Source: Oceanicaulis sp. (GTDB lineage: Bacteria; Pseudomonadota; Alphaproteobacteria; Caulobacterales; Maricaulaceae). Taken from it: 64,000 nucleotides of DNA. The notes under the pieces were generated by a model. The model was not told the origin of the DNA and did not search any database. It saw only the letters and a program-made list of their open reading frames with translations. Shown one piece after another: positions 18,529-26,195 of this stretch (position 1 is its first letter; every line of letters starts with the position of its first letter). Location: positions 560,813 through 624,812 of the forward strand of contig CP157796.1 in the NCBI GenBank assembly GCA_040112665.1, read 5' to 3'. A program made the position numbers and the translations under genes.

Positions 18529-19296
18529 CTATTTCCGCAATTCAAAGAGCACCGCCCAGGCGTTCCAGCGCAGGCCGGGCACGGCGAAGAGCGCCCGGTC
18601 TATCCCGCGCAGCGCGCCTAGCAGCGGACGGCCCGCCCTCGTGCCCCAGAACGGCACCACGCCCAGCGTGGCGAGGCCGTGAAACTCGTAATCGACCGTG
18701 CCGAACAGGCCTTCGGCGGCGCGGAAATCACGACGCTTGAGCGGAGCCTCGTCCTCGGTGCGCGCCGACGCGGTGAGACTGCGGTAAAGCGCAATGGCCG
18801 GATTGTGCCCCAGCGCCTCGACGAAGACCGCCCGGCCGCCGGGCTTCAACAGCCGCCTGATCTCGGCGAAGGCCACGGGCGGGTCGAGATGGTGGATGAT
18901 GCCGGTCGCCGCAATGAGGTCGAAGCTTTCATCTTCGAACCCGGTCTCGTGGGCGTCCATCACCTCGAACCGGGTGTTATCAAAGCCGTGCTTCGCCGCC
19001 CGGTCGCGCGCGGCCTGCACCCCGCGTTCTGAGATGTCGATGCCGACCGCCTCGTTCGCGACCGGGGCGACATGCATGGACACCTCGCCGTCGCCGCAGC
19101 CGTATTCGAGCACCCGCCCGCCGGCGCCGTATTCGCGTACGCGCCGCATGAACTCGACCCGGCAGGGCTCGAGCGCGGCGTAGTATTTCATCTGGTGGAC
19201 GCGGTTCGAGCTTTCGTAATGGGCGTCGAAATACGCCTTCTCCCGCGCGAGCCGGGCGGCGCGGTCCTCGGATTTCGGCGCGCGGGCCTCAGACAC
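18529..19296 (-). CDS. Class I SAM-dependent methyltransferase
   Basis: The 255-aa product has motif I VLEYGCGDGEVSMHVAP, the acidic motif II residue in VGIDISERG, motif III FEVMDAHET with FDLIAATGIIHHLDP, and LLKPGGRAVFVEAL, which together define a class I methyltransferase. It overlaps serC by 8 bp and is translated from the same mRNA downstream of it. The substrate cannot be told. The C-terminal part has a hydrophobic stretch (FHGLATLGVVPFWGTRAG), as in some lipid or quinone methyltransferases. Confidence 0.88.
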   Translation of the reverse strand: MSEARAPKSEDRAARLAREKAYFDAHYESSNRVHQMKYYAALEPCRVEFMRRVREYGAGGRVLEYGCGDGEVSMHVAPVANEAVGIDISERGVQAARDRAAKHGFDNTRFEVMDAHETGFEDESFDLIAATGIIHHLDPPVAFAEIRRLLKPGGRAVFVEALGHNPAIALYRSLTASARTEDEAPLKRRDFRAAEGLFGTVDYEFHGLATLGVVPFWGTRAGRPLLGALRGIDRALFAVPGLRWNAWAVLFELRK

Positions 19297-20458
19297 TTTC
19301 GGCCTCCAGCGCCTCGGCGTACGCCCAGTCGAGCCAGGGGCCCAGAGCCGCGACGTCGTCGGCGTCCACGGTCGGCCCGCACCAGATCCGCAAGCCAGCC
19401 GGCGCCTTGGGATGGGGCGCGACGTCGAAGGCGGCTTCCTCGCGATCGAGCAGCGCGGCCATGCGCCGGCTGACCGCCCAGCGCTCGTCTTCGCTTTTGC
19501 CCTCGAGCTCGGACCCGGCGAATTTCAGCGTCACCGAGGTGGGCGAGCGGATCGCCGCGTCCTGGGCGAGAAAATCGATCCAGGAGGTCTGCTCCACCCA
19601 GTCGGCGAGCGCGGCGTAGTTCGCTTCCACCCGGGCGTAGAGCGCCTCGGCGCCGCCCACGCGGGCGGCCCATTTCAGCGCGTCGAGATAATCCTCGGTG
19701 GCCAGGAGCGAGGGCGTGTTGATCGTCGAGCCCTCATAGAGCTTGGCCGCCTCGTCGCCGGCTTCGAAGAGCTGCAGGATGCGCGGCACCGGCCAGGACG
19801 GCCGGAAGGTCCGCAGGCGCTCGCGGGCGCGGGGCGAGAAGATCGCCACGCCGTGCTGAGCCTCGCCGCCCATGCATTTCTGCCAGCTGAACGTGGTCAC
19901 ATCGAGCTTGTCCCAGGGCATCGGCATGCCGAACGCCGCGCTGGTCGCGTCGCAGATGGTCAGGCCCGCCCGGTCGTCCGGGATCCAGCCCCCGTCTGGG
20001 ATGCGCACCCCGGCGGAGGTGGCGTTCCAGGTCATCACGACGTCGTTGTTTGCAAAGTCAGCCCTTGTGTAATCCGGCGCCTGGCCGAACGGGGCTTCGT
20101 AGGTGGACAGGCCCTCGGGCTTGAGTTCGTCGCGCAGATCGACCGTCCAGCGCCGGCCGAACTCGTCGCAGCTGAACACGTCCACGCCGCGCGCGCCGAT
20201 CATCGACCACAGCGCGCCCTCCATCGCCCCGGTGTCGGAGGCGGGCAGGATGGCGACCTTGTAGTTGGCGGGGAGTTCCAGAACCGCAGCCGTGCGCTCG
20301 ATCGCCTCGGCGAGCCGCGCCTTGGGCGTTCCGCCGCGATGGGTGCGCCCCAGCGGGGCGTGCGCCAGCGCGCCGATCTCCCAGCCGGGCCGCTTCTTGG
20401 TGGGGCCGGAGGAAAAGCGCGGATCGGCGGGACGGGCGGGCGGCTTGGGTCGGGGCAT
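19289..20458 (-). CDS. serC: Phosphoserine aminotransferase
   Basis: The 389-aa PLP enzyme converts 3-phosphohydroxypyruvate to phosphoserine (serine pathway) and can also act in the pyridoxal pathway. The alphaproteobacterial form is recognised from PADPRFSSGPTKKRPGW, ALAHAPLGRTHRGG, the substrate loop LPASDTGAMEGALWS, and the PLP-lysine region FSWQKCMGGEAQHGV. The start ATG 20458 lies in a basic/proline-rich N-terminus (MPRPKPPARPADPRFSSGP) typical of this subgroup. It leads a two-gene unit with the methyltransferase. serA, often adjacent to serC, is not found in this window. Confidence 0.96.
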   Translation of the reverse strand: MPRPKPPARPADPRFSSGPTKKRPGWEIGALAHAPLGRTHRGGTPKARLAEAIERTAAVLELPANYKVAILPASDTGAMEGALWSMIGARGVDVFSCDEFGRRWTVDLRDELKPEGLSTYEAPFGQAPDYTRADFANNDVVMTWNATSAGVRIPDGGWIPDDRAGLTICDATSAAFGMPMPWDKLDVTTFSWQKCMGGEAQHGVAIFSPRARERLRTFRPSWPVPRILQLFEAGDEAAKLYEGSTINTPSLLATEDYLDALKWAARVGGAEALYARVEANYAALADWVEQTSWIDFLAQDAAIRSPTSVTLKFAGSELEGKSEDERWAVSRRMAALLDREEAAFDVAPHPKAPAGLRIWCGPTVDADDVAALGPWLDWAYAEALEAESV

Positions 20459-20533
20459 GGGCGTCTCCGGTCGGCGAGGCTCAAGCGGTACGCCGCGAGC
20501 GCGTCGGGTTCAACCGCCTTGAGGCTCCGCGCC

Positions 20534-21925
20534 TCAGGCCGACAGCCGCGCGACGGGGAATCGCATGTGATGGTGAAGCCCGCTTTCGCCGGTCTCGCTC
20601 CTGAGCTCGCCGCCGAGCTTCGCCGAGGCGACCGATTGCACCAGGCCGGCGCCGAACCCGCCGCGGCCCGTGGTTTCGCAGAGCCCGCCCGGCCGGTGCT
20701 CGCGCCAGCTGATCGTGCAGTGATCGCCTTCGCACGCCATCTCGATCTCGAGCCGGCCGCCGTCTTCGCTCAGCGCGCCGTACTTGGCCGCGTTCGTGGC
20801 GAGTTCGTGCAGCACCAGCGCCATGTCGGCGGCCGCCTTGGGCCCCAGCCGCACGCCTTCGCCGCTGATGTCGATCGTGACCGCGCCGCGGGTGTGGGGC
20901 TTGAGCACCGTATCCAGCAGCGTGCGCACGCAGGCTTCGGATCTGAGGGCGGTGCCGGTGACGGCGGGCTTGATGAGGTCGTGGGCTTCGGCGAGCGCGC
21001 GAAGCCGCCCGTCGAGCTCCTTGGCGAAGGCGGCGACGTCGTCGTGCTGGCGCGCGCCCATCCGGGTCATGCCGCTGACCAGCAGGAACAGATTGCGCAC
21101 CCGGTGATCGAGCTCGCGGGTCAGCGCTTCGCGGGCGGCCTCATTGGCGCGATCTTCGGTGACGTCGGTGAAGAACACCGAAAGCCCGCCGTCGGGATTG
21201 GGCTGGGCCCACGCCTCGTAAGTGGCCCCGAAAGGCGCGTAGGTGTCCTCCACCCTGCGCGGCTGACCGTCTTCCATCGCGGCCCGGTAGGCCTTGAAGA
21301 AGGCGGTGTCCTCAGAGCCGGGAAACGACTCCCAGAGATTCTTGCCGACGAGGTCGCGCCCGCCGGCGAGCATCTCGCGCGCCTGGCCGTTCATGAAGGT
21401 CACGGTCCAGTCCGCGTCGACGACGAACACGCCGTCATTCGTCGCTTCGAGCACCTGCGCCAGGCGCGCCTCGGTCGCGTTACGCTGGCGTTCGATGTCG
21501 CGCACGGCGGTGACGTCCTCGAACACGGCCAGGCCGTAGACCGTCCTGCCGGTCTGGTCGCGAACGGGCGTGGCGGAAATTTTCAGTTCGATCAGCGCGC
21601 CGTCGGGCCGGGCCATCTTGACATACTCGGACCGCACGGTCTCCTCGCCGCGCGAGGCGCGCACGATCGGGAACCGGTCGGCGGCGATGCGGGCGCCGTC
21701 GATGTCGTAGGCTTCAATCCCGCCATAGCTGTCGTATCCGCTCACCACGGTGGGGGGACGGCCGAGAATGCGTTCGGCCTCGGCGTTATGGTAGATCCAT
21801 GTGCCGTCGCTGGCGCGATTGATGGCGATCCCGACCGGAAGCTGGTCGAGTATGGCGCGCGGTAAGGCGTCTTCGCCCACCTTTACGGCCCCGCCCTCGA
21901 TGAGGCGGTCGATGGTGGCGCGCAT
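20534..21925 (-). CDS. PAS-domain sensor histidine kinase, HWE/HisKA_2 type
   Basis: The 463-aa cytosolic protein has two PAS domains (about residues 25-140 and 150-260; the second begins VLEATNDGVFVVDADWTVTFMN) and a C-terminal kinase region. The phospho-acceptor block is ELDHRVRNLFLLVSGM, followed by an ATPase domain with VLHELATNAAKYGALS and GFGAGLVQSVASAKLGGEL. This H-R-x-x-N arrangement is that of the HWE/HisKA_2 kinases common in Alphaproteobacteria, often tied to blue-light or general stress signalling; the PAS domains here lack an obvious LOV Cys motif. The frame is open to 22237, overlapping the next gene, but ATG 21925 is the plausible start. No response regulator is adjacent. Confidence 0.88.
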   Translation of the reverse strand: MRATIDRLIEGGAVKVGEDALPRAILDQLPVGIAINRASDGTWIYHNAEAERILGRPPTVVSGYDSYGGIEAYDIDGARIAADRFPIVRASRGEETVRSEYVKMARPDGALIELKISATPVRDQTGRTVYGLAVFEDVTAVRDIERQRNATEARLAQVLEATNDGVFVVDADWTVTFMNGQAREMLAGGRDLVGKNLWESFPGSEDTAFFKAYRAAMEDGQPRRVEDTYAPFGATYEAWAQPNPDGGLSVFFTDVTEDRANEAAREALTRELDHRVRNLFLLVSGMTRMGARQHDDVAAFAKELDGRLRALAEAHDLIKPAVTGTALRSEACVRTLLDTVLKPHTRGAVTIDISGEGVRLGPKAAADMALVLHELATNAAKYGALSEDGGRLEIEMACEGDHCTISWREHRPGGLCETTGRGGFGAGLVQSVASAKLGGELRSETGESGLHHHMRFPVARLSA

Positions 21926-22088
21926 GAAAACTCCAGACCGGTCAGCGGCTTGACCTGCATCTTCAGACGCCGCATTGCCGAACCGTAACATGGGGTAGAG
22001 GCGAATACCCGATATTATCTCAGTAGCGGCGTGGGGATTATGCAGCTGTGCTTGACCCCTCGTCCGGCCCGGCCTACCGCTCGCCCGC

Positions 22089-23228
22089 ATGAGCATTGAG
22101 GATTTCCGGTCCGCCTTCGATCTGCCTTCAAACGAGGCATATTTTAATGCCGCCCAGATCGGCCCGATGCCCCGCGTCGCGATCGAAGCGGGCCAGGCCG
22201 CGTTCGCCGAACGCGCCCGGCCCTGGCTGAAAACCACCGACCAGCAATTCTTCGACTCGCCCGAAGCCTTGCGCGCCCTGGGCGCGGCCCTGTTCGGCGC
22301 GAGCCCCGAGGCGGTCGCGCTCGTCCCGGCGGCCAGCTACGGCCTCGCCGTCGCGGCGAACAATCTCACACTCGAAGCCGGCCAGGAGATCGTTCTGCTG
22401 GACGGTCAGTTTCCCTCCAACGTCTATCCCTGGCGCCGGCTCGCCGCGGAGACCGGCGCGAGCATCCGGACCGTCGCCCGTCAGCCGGGGCGAAGCTGGA
22501 CCGAGGCCCTCATCGCCGCGATCGGACCGGCGACGGGCCTGCTCGCCTGCGGCGCCATCCACTGGATCGACGGCGGGCGGATCGATCTTTCAGCCGTGTC
22601 GGCCGCTCTGAAAGCCCAGGGCGCAGCGCTGGTGCTCGACCTCACCCAGTCGCTCGGCGTGCAGCCGTTCGACGTGGCCGACTGCGATCCCGATTTCGCC
22701 GTCGCCGCAGCGTATAAATGGCTGCTTTGCCCCTACACGACCGGGTTTCTCTACCTCGCGCCTCGCCGGATCGAAGGCCGGCCGCTCGAAGAAAACTGGA
22801 TCAATCGGGCCGGCAGCGAGAATTTCGCGGGGCTCATCGATTATAAGGACGGCTACGCGCCCGGCGCGCGGCGCTATGATTCCGGCGAGCGATCCAACCA
22901 TCAGCTCGTCCCCGCCGCTCGCGCCTCGCTCGAGTTTCTCGGCCGCATCGGGGCTGAGGCGATCGCCGACCGTCTCGCCGGGCTCAATGCGAAGATCGCA
23001 GACGAACTGGCCGGGCTCGGCTTTTCCGACGACGTGCCGGACCGGGCGGGCCACTACCTCTCGCTCAGCCTGCCGGACGGCGCGCCGGGCGATCTCGCCG
23101 CGCGGCTGAGGGGGCGCGGCGTACACGTCTCCCAGCGCGGCCCGCGCCTGAGGATCAGCCCGCATGTCTATACGAACGAGGACGACATCGAGCGTCTGGT
23201 CGCCGCGGTCCGGGCCGAGCTTTCATGA
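22089..23228 (+). CDS. Class V aminotransferase / cysteine-desulfurase-like PLP enzyme
   Basis: The 379-aa product has the fold-type I, class V layout: an N-terminal YFNAAQIGPMP substrate loop, LVPAASYGLAVAANNL for phosphate binding, a conserved Asp region LVLDLTQSLGVQPFDV, and the PLP-Lys in AAAYKWLLCPYTTGFLYL. Glycine/serine pyruvate transaminases, kynureninase-like proteins and isopenicillin-N epimerase-like proteins share this pattern; the substrate is not determinable. The C-terminal RGRGVHVSQRGPRLRISPHVYTNEDDI block is typical. It overlaps the following transporter by 4 bp, so the pair is probably co-expressed and the transporter may export or import a related amine or amino acid. Confidence 0.9.
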   Translation: MSIEDFRSAFDLPSNEAYFNAAQIGPMPRVAIEAGQAAFAERARPWLKTTDQQFFDSPEALRALGAALFGASPEAVALVPAASYGLAVAANNLTLEAGQEIVLLDGQFPSNVYPWRRLAAETGASIRTVARQPGRSWTEALIAAIGPATGLLACGAIHWIDGGRIDLSAVSAALKAQGAALVLDLTQSLGVQPFDVADCDPDFAVAAAYKWLLCPYTTGFLYLAPRRIEGRPLEENWINRAGSENFAGLIDYKDGYAPGARRYDSGERSNHQLVPAARASLEFLGRIGAEAIADRLAGLNAKIADELAGLGFSDDVPDRAGHYLSLSLPDGAPGDLAARLRGRGVHVSQRGPRLRISPHVYTNEDDIERLVAAVRAELS

Positions 23229-24145
23229 GCCCTGACGCGCCCGGCGTGAAGGGCTGGGGCGGGCTCGCGGTGCTCGCTCTGGTCTGGGGGTCCGCCTTCG
23301 CCTTCATCGCGGTGGGGGTGCAGACCCTGCCGCCCAGCCTCGTCGCCTTCGGCCGGCTGGCGCTGGGCGCGGTGGTGCTGACCGCCTTCACGCTTCATCG
23401 CCGCCGGCCCCTGCCGCCGCTGAGCGACCGGCGCTGGCTGTGGTTCGCAGGTTTGGGGTTCTTCGGGAACACCCTGCCCTTCACCCTGATCGCGGCGGGT
23501 CAGCAGGTGGTGCCGTCCGGGGTGGCGGGCATCCTGATGGGCATGACCCCGCTCGCCATCATCGCGGCGGCGCATTTCGTCCTGCCCAATGAAAAGCTCA
23601 CGCCGTGGAAGCTCGCGGGCTTTCTGACCGGGTTCGCCGGCGTGGTGCTGCTGATGGGGCCCAGCGCGGTGCAGGGGCTTCTGAGCGCGAGCTTTCTGGG
23701 CCAGGCGCTGATCTTCGCCGCCACGCTGAGCTACGCCACGAACGCGATCATGTACCAGGCCGCGCCCGAGACGAGCCCTTCGGTCGCCGCGGCGGGAAGC
23801 CTCGTCGCCGCCGCCGTGCTCGCTTTGCCGCTCGCGCTGTTCGATCTCCTCACCGCGCCCCTGCCCGCGCCGAGCCTCGCCTCGATCGCGGCGGTGGCGG
23901 CCCTGGGGCTTCTGCCCACAGCGCTCGCCTCGATCGTCTACATGGGCATCGCCCGGCAGGTCGGCGCGGCCTTCATCGCGCTGGTGAACTACGCCGTGCC
24001 GGTGGTCGCCGCCGTGATCGGCGTGCTGCTCGGCGAGGAGATGGGCCCGATCGCCTATCTCGCCCTCGCGATCATCCTCGCCGGCGTCTTCATCGCCCGG
24101 CGCGGGAACGCGAAGCCGAGATCAGGGCGCACGCCGAACCGCTAG
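23225..24145 (+). CDS. EamA/DMT-family transporter
   Basis: The 306-aa integral membrane protein has about ten hydrophobic segments in two repeated halves, the EamA layout. Blocks such as LALVWGSAFAFIAVGVQTLPP near the N-terminus and GVAGILMGMTPLAIIAAAHFVL at the end of the first half are characteristic, with a second copy ending VIGVLLGEEMGPIAYLALAIILAGVFIARR. DMT proteins move amino acids, nucleotides or related metabolites. It is coupled (ATGA overlap) to the aminotransferase and converges with thiD, with a 4-bp overlap of the two 3' ends. Confidence 0.93.
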   Translation: MSPDAPGVKGWGGLAVLALVWGSAFAFIAVGVQTLPPSLVAFGRLALGAVVLTAFTLHRRRPLPPLSDRRWLWFAGLGFFGNTLPFTLIAAGQQVVPSGVAGILMGMTPLAIIAAAHFVLPNEKLTPWKLAGFLTGFAGVVLLMGPSAVQGLLSASFLGQALIFAATLSYATNAIMYQAAPETSPSVAAAGSLVAAAVLALPLALFDLLTAPLPAPSLASIAAVAALGLLPTALASIVYMGIARQVGAAFIALVNYAVPVVAAVIGVLLGEEMGPIAYLALAIILAGVFIARRGNAKPRSGRTPNR

Positions 24146-25023
24146 CCCTCGCGCACCGGCGCGGCGCCGAAACCGCCTGAGACGGTCCAGCCGTGATGGA
24201 CCGGTCCGGAGCCTTTTCCGAAGCCCGGCGCGCGGCGGATCGCTTCGTGGAGGTAATCTCCGCCCTGCTCCACCGCGCGGTCGAGCGACAGGCCCTGGGC
24301 CATCAGCGCGGAGATCGCGCTCGCCAGCGTGCAGCCGGTGCCGTGCGTGTGCCGAGTGCGGATGCGCGGGCGCGTGAACAGGCGCACGCCGTTTCTGGTG
24401 GCCAGCACGTCGATGACGTCGCCGCCTTCGAGATGGCCGCCCTTGACCAGCGCGGCTTTAGCGCCGGCTTCGATCAGCGCCTCGGCGGCGGCGCGCTGGC
24501 CGTCCATGTCCTCGACCTCGATCCCGGTCAGCGCGGCGGCTTCGGGCGCGTTGGGCGTGATCAGCCGGGCGCGCGGCACGAGCCGTTCGGCGATCGCCCT
24601 GACCGCGCCTTCGTCGATCAGGCGCGCGCCGGAGGCGGCGACCATTACCGGATCGACGATCAGCGGCACGCCGGGATCGCCGTGGGCGTCGAGCGCCTCG
24701 ATCACCGCGTCGATCGTCTCTTCGGTCCCGAGCATGCCGGTCTTGACCGCGTCTGCGCCGATATCGGTCAGCACCGCCCCGATCTGACCTTTCAGGATGT
24801 CCAGCGGAACGGGATGGACGGCCGAGACCCCGGTCGTGGTCTGAACGGTGATCGCGGTGACGGCCGTCGCCGCATACCCGCCCAGAGCCGTGACGGTCTT
24901 GATGTCGGCCTGGATCCCCGCGCCGCCCGAGCTGTCCGAGCCCGCGACGATCAGCACCCGGCCCCTGGGGTCTTCAAGCGCGTCGGGTTCGGAGGTGTCG
25001 GGGATGAGATCGTCGTCTGTCAT
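24142..25023 (-). CDS. thiD: Hydroxymethylpyrimidine/phosphomethylpyrimidine kinase
   Basis: The 293-aa ribokinase-fold enzyme phosphorylates HMP and HMP-P in thiamine biosynthesis. After a 20-residue acidic N-terminal extension come VLIVAGSDSSGGAGIQADIKT, GGYAATAVTAITVQTT, GADAVKTGMLG, VDPVMVAASGA and the anionic-hole/ATP block RTRHTHGTGCTLASAISA, all typical of ThiD. No other thi genes are nearby and I see no TPP riboswitch in the 56-bp gap to the next gene, so it may act in salvage. The start ATG 25023 has GGGAGCC upstream. Confidence 0.96.
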   Translation of the reverse strand: MTDDDLIPDTSEPDALEDPRGRVLIVAGSDSSGGAGIQADIKTVTALGGYAATAVTAITVQTTTGVSAVHPVPLDILKGQIGAVLTDIGADAVKTGMLGTEETIDAVIEALDAHGDPGVPLIVDPVMVAASGARLIDEGAVRAIAERLVPRARLITPNAPEAAALTGIEVEDMDGQRAAAEALIEAGAKAALVKGGHLEGGDVIDVLATRNGVRLFTRPRIRTRHTHGTGCTLASAISALMAQGLSLDRAVEQGGDYLHEAIRRAPGFGKGSGPVHHGWTVSGGFGAAPVREG

Positions 25024-25079
25024 GGCGGGCTCCCTGAGTTGGGTCAGGAGCTAGCCCCGCAGCGGACCGGCTGCAAGAC

Positions 25080-26117
25080 CTAGCCCGGCGCCGCCGTGTT
25101 GGCGCCTTCCCCCCACAGGTTCGGCGTGTGCGTGCAGCTCGCCTGCAACCAGCGCAGATTGATCCCGATCCGGTCCGCCCCGCCCTCGGTCCAGGCGTAG
25201 CTCGCCGCGCGGTTCGAGCCCGCCTCGTGCACGTAGAGCGTCAGCGAAGCCCGGCGCGAGGCGTCCGGCCAGTCCACGTCGCGCAGGCGCAATTCGACCA
25301 AGCGCGGCGGGTCCTCGTCGGTGGTGATCTGCGCGCGGCCGCCCTGATCGTGGATGAACACGTCGCGGCGGAAATCCCAGGCCGAAGGCGGCGCGCCCTC
25401 GCCGCTATCGCCGTGTTCGGCGCCGCGCAGCACGGCGACCCAGCACGAAAACGGCCGCGCCCGGCGCAGCTTGTGGGGGATGCCTGCGCGATTGCCGTAG
25501 ACGTAATCGCCCTCGTCGGTCTCCGCCCGGTCGCGGATCCAGATCGCCCCGTCGGTGAGCACCAGATCGTCCTCGATCACGAGCGTGCGGCCCGAGCGCC
25601 GGCTCTCCACCCGGCATTCCCCGCGCCGCGTCTCGCCGACGAACTGGTTCTCCTGACGCCGCCAGTAGACCGCGCACTGCGGGTAGGCGGTCGCCGCCTC
25701 AGGCGTCAGCCCTTCGAGCTTCGAGGGATCGAGATGAGCGCCGGCGATTCTGTCGGGATCGGCGGGAGCGTGGATGTCCAGCCGGATCTCGCCGGTCTCA
25801 TAGACCGGTTCGAAGACGTAGATGCGCTGGCGGTAGATGTTCGCTGGATCGGCGTTCGAATACTGCTCGACATAGAAGACGTGTGCGCCGAAGGCGGGCA
25901 GGTCGACCGGCCGGAAGATCGAGTGGATGCGCTCGTGCCTGACGTCTTCGGGCACGCCGAGCTCTTCAGCGAAGAACACCTGCCGGTCGTTGTCGAACCG
26001 GCCTTCGAACCAGTCGAGGAACATCGCAAAGTCGGCGTCCTGAACGGCTCTCGGCGGCGCAGGTGCGGACGGGTCGGCCGCCTGCAGCGCAGCGGCGGCG
26101 ATGAGAGCTGACAGCAT
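25080..26117 (-). CDS. CpcT/CpeT-like (chromophore lyase family) exported protein
   Basis: The 345-aa product has a short signal-like N-terminus (MLSALIAAAALQA) and then the CpeT/CpcT pattern: FLDWFEGRFDNDRQVFF, IHSIFRPVDLPAFGAHVFYVEQYSNADPANIYRQRIYVF, and later FSCWV and DEDPPRLVELRLRD segments. In cyanobacteria CpcT/CpeT attaches bilins to phycobiliproteins; here no phycobilisome or bilin genes are seen, so the role is unknown. Relatives occur in non-photosynthetic Proteobacteria. It lies just downstream of the TonB-dependent receptor, behind a hairpin terminator, and is probably part of the same locus as the receptor and the DUF1838 gene. Confidence 0.75.
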   Translation of the reverse strand: MLSALIAAAALQAADPSAPAPPRAVQDADFAMFLDWFEGRFDNDRQVFFAEELGVPEDVRHERIHSIFRPVDLPAFGAHVFYVEQYSNADPANIYRQRIYVFEPVYETGEIRLDIHAPADPDRIAGAHLDPSKLEGLTPEAATAYPQCAVYWRRQENQFVGETRRGECRVESRRSGRTLVIEDDLVLTDGAIWIRDRAETDEGDYVYGNRAGIPHKLRRARPFSCWVAVLRGAEHGDSGEGAPPSAWDFRRDVFIHDQGGRAQITTDEDPPRLVELRLRDVDWPDASRRASLTLYVHEAGSNRAASYAWTEGGADRIGINLRWLQASCTHTPNLWGEGANTAAPG

Positions 26118-26142
26118 GGCGGGTCCCTTTCCCTTGAAATGA

Positions 26143-26170
26143 AACGGCCGGACCCGAAGGCCCGGCCGTT
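26143..26170 (-). terminator. Hairpin terminator after the TonB-dependent receptor gene
   Basis: On the minus strand AACGGCCGGGCC-TTCG-GGTCCGGCCGTT forms a 12-bp stem (one G-T pair) capped by a stable UUCG-type loop, followed by TCATTTC. It separates the receptor from the CpcT-like gene and should reduce, but perhaps not abolish, read-through. Confidence 0.7.
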
Positions 26171-26195
26171 CCCCCTTCAGACCACCCCGGGCCGA

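Noticed and set aside
19412..21865. 817-codon plus-strand frame over serC and the PAS kinase
   Set aside because: Antisense shadow; both minus-strand genes have clear family motifs.
24142..25079. TPP riboswitch controlling thiD
   Set aside because: The 56-bp upstream gap is too short and lacks the conserved THI-box sequences.
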